A stretch of 64,000 nt of DNA, taken from positions 31,279,222 through 31,343,221 of the forward strand of contig CM046294.1 of NCBI GenBank assembly GCA_025267735.1, read 5' to 3'. A model generated the notes under the pieces. It was given only the letters and a program-made list of their open reading frames with translations, did not search any database and had not been told where the DNA came from. The translations under genes were made by a program, and so were the position numbers. This document shows positions 53,901 through 60,318 of this stretch, piece after piece; the stretch's first letter is position 1, and the number at the start of each line of letters is the position of its first letter. This DNA is from Mactra quadrangularis. Lineage: Eukaryota; Mollusca; Bivalvia; Venerida; Mactridae.

Positions 53901-56900
53901 ATAATGATGGTCGATGTCTTTTTTATTGATTTGAGAGCTGTGTGGTCGGTTGTAAGTGAATGAATTCATATTTATTGATAATTGATAGTATGATTATGGG
54001 CCGTTGCACCGTAACTTTAAGCCTGTTTCACCACAAAGAATGAAATTATGCGATCCTAACAAATTCGATTTCGCCGTGAAAAAAAACGGCCGTAAGCTAT
54101 TTCTTTTCAATTTTGGCAAAGAAATCGGCCGCGAGATTTTGTCTTTTCGATGAAAAATCGGCCGATCATCTCGATTTCGCCGGATAAATCGGCTGATTTT
54201 TTTCAGATTTTGCTCAGATTTTTTTAATGCGCGTTATACCTGTAAAATTAAAGTAAATCTCAGCTGAAAACTACGTCCAAGCGATACAGCGTTCTGCAGT
54301 ATGACATGAAAGGTTACTATCGAATATTACGAATTTTACAGTATATTATAAATGTTTGTGGCTAATATTTTAATAGAAATTTAAACCCACATCATTTTAT
54401 GAAGATTTAGTATTATGTATATAATTGATCAAACCATTTACTTGACTATAAAAAGTAAATGGCATCGTGAAATTTAACTTATGACCATAATAATTTTGTA
54501 TACGTGGCCGATCGTAATAATTTGTACTGTGGTGTGTGTACAACAATTCCAAATTAATCCAAGTTAATTAATGTATTTAGAAATAAAAAATTGTAATCAT
54601 TTAGAAATAAACAAGCTAAATTGATAAATACTTCACAATGACAGATAATGACTCAGTCTGCAATTTATCATGAAATTATGTTTTAACATTACAAATGATT
54701 CACAAAACTTATTTACTAATGAAAATGAATGTGATAATATTAATATAAAATACACCAAGTCATTGAGACTACACAATAATATTGAATGAAAAATGATTGT
54801 TTAAAAATTATGCACTATTTGAAGGACACGCTTTAGCGACTAAAATCCCCAGATTCGTTGTTTTGTTTGGGTGGGACTCATTGTTTCAAAATATGTCCCA
54901 TGGACTAATGTTTTCCAGCTTCAAAATAAATCACTGCGCAAGTAAAAATGTGCTGTTGGTCAGTGTTTTTCACGTCGGATATTTTGAGTTTTACAAAATG
55001 AATACAGACAGACAGTCTTAAGTAAAATTAACCCAGTGATAAACCAGATTTTGTGTTTGTGTAAGTGTAACCACTGTCTCCAGTCCCCAAACGTCGAAAT
55101 TGATATATTTTCCAAAAAAGCCGACATACCTACCTACATATATGTTTTATTAGTCATTTTTAGAAAAGAGGAAACATAAATATTTTTATTGTGAAATTAA
55201 AATTTCGTCAGCTTGACATGCACTTTTCGATTCGTACTTGAATCTATTAAGGAGTAATTTTAGTATGTATTTATAAGGTTTCAATGTGTACGAAAGTCTT
55301 TCAATACTTTGAATAGCGAATTGTGATCGTCATTTTGTCTCAACTTAACAACTTTCGCAAACGATTTGACTAATTCGGGATTTTTAGCTGAAAATGACTT
55401 TATACTTAACCGAACACCATCTCTATTTTTGATGATAAAAATGTCAACGTTCCATTCGCATTTCTCCACCTGACCATGTATATGTCCACAGTCATGTCTT
55501 CATAAACGTAACCGATGAGTTATATGGTAATATGAATTCATTTTCAGCTAAAACTCCCGAAAAAACCAGATTGTTGTAAAAATTTTTGAAATCGAGACGA
55601 AAACGAAATAAAATTGTGTAAGTTTGGAAAAATAATGCCATGAAACTTACATTGACAAAGAACGTATGCAAATAAAAATAAAATTGCAAAATACCATAAA
55701 TCTGAACCGGTTCGTATCATTGTATAAATCTGAACCGGTTCGCATCATTCTCAAAAAATTATATTTTTATGTCAAAACTAAGTCAGGAAGAGTTAATACT
55801 TTTCTACAAGACTACACACTTGCTCCGTGGGTTATACATGGCAAATTTAACGAGAAAAAATGCCTTTTTGTGATAAACTAGGCAAAAGCATGAATTTGAA
55901 CCAGTTCGCATCCGTCAAAAATGACCTAATTCTTGCTCACTTCGATTCCAATGTCCGGGATAACTTGTTGAAATTCTAATTGAATCTGTATGTTATATAC
56001 ATCATTAGAAGCGGAAAAATGAGTAGCGTGTTATGGTAAATTTTGTTTTTTCATTGGTGGACGATTTAAGGAGTAAATTAGAAAAAATACCTGAAATTTT
56101 CCAAAATGCCGTCCGTTTGTTTACATTTTATATGATACGAACTGGTTTTGATTCTCCACCCTGACCTTTGTCAATACTTCATGCGCTTTCTATAAGTGAG
56201 GTATATGTTTATAGTTGCACATTGTATCTAAGTTAACACTATTCATCTTCAAAAATATAATATGAAATGTTTATTTCGTACAATATGATTATTGCTGCAT
56301 GCTGGTATTATTTTATAAAATCGACTTACATGAAAGAATTATCCTTAATAACGGACATAACACTACTCGCGCACGCGTTTCCCGTAAACAATAAAGTTTT
56401 GACTCAAAAAAGCCGTATTCACTAGTCACACAATTTTAATTCCTGTTAGAATAAAGGTCGATCTATTAATTAAATTATGTACATTTTGCACTAAATTGTT
56501 TGATAGAGAAGCAATAGGCATTTATTGGAATGTTTACATTTTGAGTCCACCATTTTCTACAGTTGTGTTTTAACTTTGTTCTAAATAGCTGAAGAGAATG
56601 TTTCAACGTATAATAGTTTTCTTTGATCTTTGTGCTACTTCAGAATAGTTATGGCGGCAATGTCAAGGGCGTCGGCAACGGTCCGGCCGGTCCGGCCATG
56701 GCCGGACCACTTTTTTGGCCGATCATGTTACACGCAAATTACCTTTTTTCAGTTTTCGCCTTTAATCGTTGAAAATGTCTAATCTGTTTAACAGGATTAA
56801 TTTTTTGACATGCGAAATCAATTATCGATGATAACTGCCGATCAATTATGTGCATGATTGGGCATGATTATAATTTCGGTGACACTTCTCTCTATAAAGA

Positions 56901-59556
56901 TGATAATTACCTAAGATTATCTACCCGCTTCTTTAATTCGACAAACGTTAATATATTTAACAATGGTGTTTTTTCGGTGTTTTTGGCATTATAAATTGAA
57001 ATTTGGCTCAAGCGAATATTTTATGATGATACAATGTATGTACTTAATGATTACAAACAAATCAAATTAAAGAATTAATGAATTAACAGAGCGGTATACA
57101 TGTTAAGTATATATTTTGGAAACAATAGTTTGGTTGTTATTTTCTTTATGTGTATAATATAACATTCCGACAGACACTGTAAGAATAAATATGCTTGAAA
57201 GGCCGGAACTGCTCATTCTTAATTTTGAAATTTTACGTTGTCATAATAATGGATATCCCTCCGTTACAAAATCAGCCTAAGACTTTTAAGTTTCCTCTGC
57301 GTATATTTGGTAAAAAAATCCAGTTAAAAGAAGTTTTCAGTCGTCGTGCAGGTTTGGTGCTACCGCCTGATGAGACTCAATGAAGGGTCGAAATAGTAGT
57401 ATTGTTCCTAAATTGGTGACATTCAAAATGAATAATTATCGTCTCCAGATGCAATAAAATCCCACCTAGAGGCAGAAGAATTTCATTTTTTTTCCCGGGG
57501 GAGGTCCCCCGGACCCCCCTTACGAGAGGTGAGAACCCCTCTCGTATTGTCCTTCACGATCAATGGCCGGACCACTTTTCAAAAGCTGGCGACGGCCCTG
57601 AATGTATCTGATGACGTCGTTTAAACCTTTAAGGAATCGTGATCAAAGGCGCGCCGACATTGGTGTACTGATATAAATGTAGACCGCGTCAAATATCGAT
57701 TTTGTGACTCAAGTGTAGTCGAATAATGAGTACAATAACTGTACCGTTTATAATCTAATAATTTCCCTATTTATATTTACTCTTTTAAAACGCCCTGTTT
57801 GGATTATTTTTCTTATAAACGCTATTTTTTTAAAAAAGTTACGCCCCATGATTTTATGGTTTTTGTGGGTTTTTTGTTGCTATGGTAACCAAAAAGTATT
57901 TTTCATCTAAACTGCAAAATCGTTGCTAAGTGCTTTGATGTCAAGTAAATTAACAAAAATGTGAATATCATTCCTTTGTGAGTATCCATGCTTTCTAGGT
58001 CGGTAATTTATAGGTTTATATATATTTTTATGTGTTGCTATGGTAACAGAAAAATATATTTTCCTCTATTTTGTGCCAAACATCACTAAATGCAATGTCA
58101 TACAAATTGACACAAAAAAGTAATGAACAATACACACATGACATAAACTAAAATTCAATGTAATTGTTCTCATAATTCAGATGTATTTTCTTTCTTTTTG
58201 TAAAAATTGACGGCCATTTTGAATTCCACGCGGCCAACCCGGCAACAAACCCAAAAAATTGTAATGCATCAAAATGCATCACATTGCCTCGTTCAACAGC
58301 TTCCAGAAAATGTATACATTCAGGGGGTTTACATTTCTCATAATAACAATAAATAAATAAATTATCGTTTATAATATCAAGTTTTTCTAATTTTGGTGCC
58401 TTTTTTCTGTTTATTTTATATAATAAAGATCTGCCTCATAAAATGGTACAAATGTCAATATTAAAAAGTCTGTAACTCCTAGACCCTTCAAGCTATCAAA
58501 ATAGTTTATACCTTAAATGAAAGCTCATTTCAATAGCTTTGTATTGAAAACTGTTACACAATTATATAAGCATGGAACAAAAAGGGCCTGAACCCCCTAC
58601 ACTAGGCCACGCCCACTCACACGCTCACTCACCAGTAATCTTCGTTCAACAATAGACATAGCTGAACCATCAGAGTGTGTACCCATCATACTACATTTAT
58701 CATCATGTAAAGTCTCACATAACTCTTCCTCAAACTTCTCTATGGTAGGATTTAATTGTATAGTAAGATTCTCTATACTACATGCTAGTGGTTTTAATAA
58801 CTTAGGCTTCTTGAGTCGTCCTTTACCTGAAATAAGAAAATCATCTTATCAGTGAAATAATGTTGTAAACTTGTTTTAGTAAATTCTTAGAGTTAAAGTG
58901 TGGTTTAAAGTCTGCTTCCATATACATGTTCAGCCAACTTTACAATCTTGTACGATAACTCCTGATCATTGAAATTACCCTCAGACAGGCAATCCTTCAC
59001 AGTACCCATTTACACCTGGGTGGAGTGGAATAATTGTATGTTAATTTCTTGCTCAAGGAAATTAGCAGTGCCCTTCGTGGGGATCGAACCCGGGATCTCT
59101 TGATCCCTAAGCATGCATCCTATCACTGGAACAATGCTCCTACATAAAATTCTCTGTACTAATTCAGTCATGGAGGTTTTAATAACTTCTGCGGAATTGC
59201 ACCCCTGCTTTATCTATAACAAACCGTGAACATTAAGCTTGGATATGTCATTTTTAACACAAAAATCTTAGGAAATATTCAACTGGAAGGGAAATCAAGT
59301 TCATGCATTACAAGTCAAGTCAAAGTAAAATAATTTGCAAAACTTCTAACTTAGATGCATGAATCTTATTATTGAGGATTTCAGTAGAGGTGGCTTCAGT
59401 AAGAGGTGGCTTTCTATTTTCGTCGCAGTTACCACATATGGTAATTTTATTTCAAAAGAATGATGTGTCTCATCAGTGCACTGATAAGATAGACTACTCA
59501 TACCAGTTTATTTACAGGCCAGTTGGCCCAGCTAAAAATTATGTTAGAACACATGG

Positions 59557-59599
<43 letters not shown>

Positions 59600-60201
59600 A
59601 GTAGTCCTTCTGACAGAACATAGCTGCTCTCAGCTCTCAGAGTTATGACAAATTCTACAGTGTTTGGACAGGTAATTCCCCAATTGTTATTCATTTACAC
59701 TGGGTTTAATGCTGTGTCAACATAATTTTTACAGCATCCAGTTCACCTAACCTAGCTTTCCTGGACCCTTTTTATAAACCAGTACTAACCTTCCCTTCCA
59801 CAAGGCCAGAAACTTCTCAGTATACCTCATCAATGGAGGAAAATTGACATTGTCATATTTTCATGGAGGGGTTAATAACCTTTCCAGGTGGGATTCAAAC
59901 CTGTACCCCTTTTGAAATCCAGACGCGCTAACAACTGCGCTAGCACCCCAGGTTAGTTATTTCAAAACCCAGCCCTAACCACAGGATACTTTAAGAAGGA
60001 CCAACCCCTTAAACCAGATCAGTCTAAGCCGTAGGAAAAAAAACTTACTAGCATTTTCATTGTCCATCAAACCAGGTATCAGATCATTATTTCCTACAAC
60101 GGTATTCTCTGGTAATAAATGTGTTACACTATACATAGATTTATGTGTAGCAATAGAATATCCCAGAGTACAGTCTGGTATGGCACGTAAACATTCATTA
60201 T
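26991..60201 (-). CDS. NPHP4: Nephrocystin-4, lacking its N-terminal exons (off the right edge)
   Basis: Ciliary transition-zone protein that partners nephrocystin-1 and RPGRIP1L. Exons, in transcription order: 60201-60049, 58826-58633, 50951-50794, 49982-49850, 48419-48192, 47804-47632, 47146-46963, 46343-46264, 45032-44841, 44529-44431, 43306-43192, 42719-42576, 41955-41745, 41266-41222, 37636-37529, 35085-34877, 33636-33410, 32442-32253, 31281-31204, 30676-30520, 29737-29622, 28810-28644, 27519-26991 (TGA). All 22 junctions are GT-AG and keep phase: 1,295 aa plus two bases of a split codon. Family landmarks are HLLPEN, SIVERRLLVGVHNG, LQCNEIIFQFLAFSK, IDVWDGDSLLPIGS, TTEHTIHPSFGTSEFFEFVL, CSDPNIIC, and the C-terminal Ig/MSP-like block (HQLVRTWL, TYTNPYP-like SYTNPYPHKKTF, FINDDEDKNEE). 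Against human (~1,426 aa, from memory) about 155-160 N-terminal residues are missing. Exon 47146-46963 encodes a Gln/Pro-rich linker. No stops or frameshifts. Confidence 0.96.
27747..27990. mobile_element. MITE, family A
   Basis: Inverted ends GGTGCTTTTCACAAAAATTC and TTTTTTGTGAAAAGCACC, each followed inward by CTTACGAA. Interior AGTCAGTTTCATATAATTAG. Nearly identical to 50171-50413. No coding capacity. Confidence 0.85.
29753..30029 (-). repeat. Repeat family F, ending beside an NPHP4 acceptor
   Basis: Minus-strand copy. Its CATTTCTTGTT end (29753-29763 on the plus strand) lies about 15 bases before the acceptor of exon 29737-29622, so, as at ODAD1 exon 10, the repeat edge forms part of the pyrimidine tract. 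It ends at the other side with GAAAAATCTGGCTAAAA. Confidence 0.8.
31945..32195 (-). repeat. tRNA-headed SINE, family S2
   Basis: Minus-strand head AGTAGTGGTCCAGTGGTAGG, B-box-like GGGTTCAATCCC, then GCATTGCTAATTTCCTTGAG and body TACAAGTTTGTAAAGTCATC with GGGAGCAGACTTTAAAC. Matches 58890-59145. Confidence 0.8.
32535..33060 (-). repeat. Repeat family F interrupted by a ~225-bp inverted-repeat element
   Basis: Family F text (ACTTTAACGCAAATTATTG; ACAAAGGAAAATAATTCATA; GTTCATCACATGGTATGTTA) is split at about 32610-32830 by an insert bounded by AAGTGTGCC and GGCACACTT and containing three further GTGTGCCAA motifs. The family F end lies within about 100 bases of the NPHP4 acceptor at 32443. Confidence 0.6.
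33172..33383. mobile_element. MITE, family J (~212 bp)
   Basis: Inverted ends AGGCCACAACAAGTTGATCA and TGATCAACTTGTTGTGGCCT extend inward over CATATGTTCT and further. Interior includes CCTTAATTTTGATGG and CTCGCTTGCCCCATTTT. A second copy, split by a 3-kb insertion, occupies 60279-60318 and 63336-63513. Confidence 0.85.
34697..34876. repeat. 44-bp minisatellite abutting an NPHP4 5' splice site
   Basis: Four units starting at 34701, 34745, 34789 and 34833, each ACCCACCAAAAACTAAAACA plus ACATATAATTTTGTAACTCTTGT, with the fourth diverged. The array ends exactly at the donor of exon 35085-34877. In transcription direction the intron starts atg|gtaagaattac, and the next unit starts atg|gtacaagagttac, so the array is a serial duplication of the intron's first 44 bases. 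Confidence 0.9.
35989..36126. mobile_element. MITE, family E
   Basis: ACATGGGTAAAAGTTGAAAG to AAAACTTTTACCCATGT with interior GAGTAATTTATTCTCAAAAT, matching 22549-22691. Confidence 0.75.
36603..36885 (+). repeat. tRNA-headed SINE, family S1
   Basis: Head GTAGTGCAGTTTGTAGTGCG and CAGGTTCAAATCCCA, body TTCTTGCCTTGTGGAAAGG and AGGTTAGGTGCACTGGATGC, antisense to NPHP4. Confidence 0.8.
38071..38306. mobile_element. Pearl/Helentron-like element, one core unit
   Basis: Inverted relative to 19316-20248: starts AACAAGAGCTGTCAGTAGAG with CAGCATGCTCGACTAAG, has one core unit (ACATAAGATGTGGTTGATAA), and ends GGGCGAGTAGGAGAGCTCTC, TAAAGTCGAGCTAAAAAC. Both copies keep identical termini, which fixes the element ends. 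Confidence 0.65.
38822..38865. repeat. Perfect 44-bp palindrome
   Basis: The sequence reads the same on both strands with no spacer, centred on AAATTT between 38843 and 38844, with outer ends AATAAGTAAATTTAA. It lies in an NPHP4 intron and has no copy elsewhere in the window. Confidence 0.9.
39579..39750. mobile_element. MITE, family I
   Basis: Left arm GGCACATACATTAACCCCAC then TGATTTTAATACTC; right arm GAGTATTTAAATCAGCAGGG then TTAATGTATGCACCACTGG, imperfect inverted repeats of about 40 bp. Single arms occur at 12385-12490, 28505-28570 and 35630-35665. Confidence 0.65.
39866..39968. mobile_element. 103-bp hairpin MITE with a 6-bp target duplication
   Basis: GCACAGGGGCTTG and CAAGCCCCTGTGC form the ends. 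Inner arms TTCCTTAAAAAAAATATCC and GGATATTTTTTTTTAGGAA pair too, leaving a short loop. It is flanked on both sides by TTTGAT (39860-39865 and 39969-39974), a perfect target-site duplication. Confidence 0.85.
40205..40430. mobile_element. MITE, family A
   Basis: Ends GCACCTTTTTATAAAATTTC and GATTTTTTGTGAAAAGTGC with CTTAC/GTAAG just inside; diverged from 27747-27990. Confidence 0.75.
42043..42175. mobile_element. MITE, family E (diverged)
   Basis: TTACATAGTTGAAAGCTTTG to TGAAAACTTTCACTCATGG, with AAAATACTGAAAAC inside; the left terminus has lost the GGG. Confidence 0.55.
42331..42540. mobile_element. MITE, family C
   Basis: AATAGACCTAATCCGGAATT to AATTCCGGATATAGTCTATT, 210 bp, with GGGTTTTTCCGTCCGTGCAC inside. 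Best-preserved copy. Confidence 0.8.
43344..43502 (+). repeat. Repeat family D
   Basis: CAGTCTACAAAGTTAGTGGG, TCTTTTGGGCAACCATAATT and CAACCACTTTCATAACCTAA; directly followed by a family E MITE. Confidence 0.7.
43497..43641. mobile_element. MITE, family E
   Basis: CATGGATGAAAGTTCAACAT to AAAACTTTCACCCATG, containing AAAATCCTGAA and its complement as inner inverted arms. Confidence 0.7.
43791..43993. mobile_element. MITE, family C
   Basis: AATAGACCTAATTCGGAACT to GAATTTCAGATATATCTATT; more diverged than 42331-42540, about 1.25 kb away. Confidence 0.7.
44119..44405 (-). repeat. Repeat family F
   Basis: AACAAGAAATATAGAAAACC through GTTCATCACATAGGATGTAA and ACTTTAACGCAGTTGTTAAC to TTGAAAAAATCCAGCTAAAA. 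Its right edge lies about 25 bases below the donor of exon 44529-44431. Confidence 0.75.
45117..45440 (-). repeat. SINE-like repeat, family S4 (two units)
   Basis: Two units each with a GGACACTCTACCACATCGCC-like segment, AAAAGCT.GCTTG and GTGCTGTATTA, and a minus-strand B-box-like GGGTTCAAATCTCAGTTCGG. Same family as 9240-9610. Confidence 0.55.
45848..46222. mobile_element. Tc1/mariner-like MITE, family B
   Basis: CAGTACCCACCAAAAGTTTG to CAAACTTTTGGTGGGTACTG, exact inverted ends of at least 20 bp, flanked by TA on both sides (45846-45847 and 46223-46224). 375 bp, non-coding. Confidence 0.85.
47205..47430 (-). repeat. SINE, family S3 with degraded head
   Basis: Shares TTCCTGGAAAGGCTAAAACT and TTATTTCATGACCAAAGC with 24137-24440; the tRNA-like end is reduced to AAGCTAGCTAGTGGC. 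Confidence 0.55.
48512..48760 (-). repeat. tRNA-headed SINE, family S2
   Basis: Minus-strand CCAGTAGTAGGACACTCACA (degraded A box), GACACTGCTAATTTTCTTGA, then TATATGGAAGCAGACACCAA at the far end. Confidence 0.7.
49540..49815 (-). repeat. tRNA-headed SINE, family S1 (best preserved)
   Basis: Minus strand: GGGTCGATAGCGCAGTTGGT (A box), GGGTTCGAATCCCACC (B box), body GGCCTTGTGGAAGGGTAGGT and GCTAGGTTAGGTGCGCTGGA, tail of AATAAATAAATA. An adjacent (TTTG)n run at 49435-49460 belongs to another repeat edge. It sits 34 bases below an NPHP4 donor. Confidence 0.85.
50018..50775. repeat. CCAATCA-rich diverged minisatellite, split by a MITE
   Basis: ACAGCCAATCAAACAGTATG occurs twice 27 bp apart at about 50020-50065. 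Diverged units then follow (ACCAATCAAAGACTTGGTTA; GAACCAATAGAAC; AAACCAATCAGAAAGTTGAT; AGCCAATCAGACAGTAAGTT; AGCCAATCATAGAGGTTGTA) at 50080-50120 and 50680-50775. A family A MITE (50171-50413) lies between the two clusters. Confidence 0.65.
50171..50413. mobile_element. MITE, family A (well preserved)
   Basis: GGTGCTTTTCACAAAATTTC to AATTTTTGTGAAAAGCACC with CTTACGAAAAAA / TTTTTTTCGTAAG just inside. Interior nearly identical to 27747-27990, which suggests recent activity. Confidence 0.85.
52248..56163. mobile_element. 3.9-kb DNA element with ~530-bp terminal inverted repeats and 5-bp target duplication
   Basis: Left arm about 52248-52780 and right arm about 55630-56163 are inverted copies at high identity. 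The termini are CAGGGTGGAGAAT and its complement ATTCTCCACCCTG, flanked by ACCTT on both sides (52243-52247 and 56164-56168). Both arms carry two copies of GAACCGGTTC (a palindrome) and one diverged copy (GAACTGGTTC-type). The 2.85-kb core has no recognisable transposase; short frames at 53190-53615 (plus) and 55281-55500 (minus, with a H-D-C-G-H-I-H run in the extended frame) are unassigned. The core also holds an ATCGGCCG-rich patch (54080-54195). It lies in the 7.7-kb NPHP4 intron between exons 50951-50794 and 58826-58633. The superfamily is not identifiable from ends and duplication alone. Confidence 0.88.
56664..57600. mobile_element. 937-bp hAT-like transposon relic with 5-bp target duplication
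   Basis: Ends CAAGGGCGTCGGCAAC and (complement of the right end) CAGGGCCGTCGCCAGC match at 12 of 16 positions. GGCCGGACCACTTTT follows in both arms. AATGT flanks both sides (56659-56663 and 57601-57605). Near the right end a GGGGGAGGTCCCCCGGACCC block resembles subterminal sequence of many animal hAT elements. A short plus-strand frame (57249-57380) reads PKTFKFPLRIFGKK, resembling the segment before the TTF-type zinc finger in hAT transposases, then runs to a stop. Internally deleted; class assignment is moderate. Confidence 0.6.
58890..59145 (-). repeat. tRNA-headed SINE, family S2 (best preserved)
   Basis: Minus strand: GAGCATTGTTCCAGTGATAG (A box region), GGGTTCGATCCCC (B box), GGGCACTGCTAATTTCCTTG, body CACTCCACCCAGGTGTAAAT and TCGTACAAGATTGTAAAGTT, end GGAAGCAGACTTTAAACCAC. 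Confidence 0.85.
59557..59596. repeat. (CT)n microsatellite
   Basis: About 20 uninterrupted CT units followed by TTTGCAG, which together look like a very strong splice acceptor on the plus strand, opposite to NPHP4. No plus-strand gene is seen here. Confidence 0.95.
59695..59952 (-). repeat. tRNA-headed SINE, family S1
   Basis: Minus strand: GCTAGCGCAGTTGTTAGCGC, GGTTTGAATCCCACC, GAAGTTTCTGGCCTTGTGG, AAGCTAGGTTAGGTGAACTG. It ends about 95 bases from an NPHP4 exon. Confidence 0.8.
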
Positions 60202-60318
60202 CTGAAAATATAAAATACATACATTAAAATAGTCTTGACGATAGAATGGTTTGATTTAAACAATATAGTCTGGCTCTTAGACCACAACAAATTGATGATA
60301 TGTTCCACAGATTTTTCT

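Noticed and set aside
59557..59610. Strong splice acceptor (CT tract plus TTTGCAG) suggesting a plus-strand exon at 59604
   Set aside because: The following sequence has no sustained coding frame and no plus-strand gene surrounds it; it is a microsatellite that mimics an acceptor.
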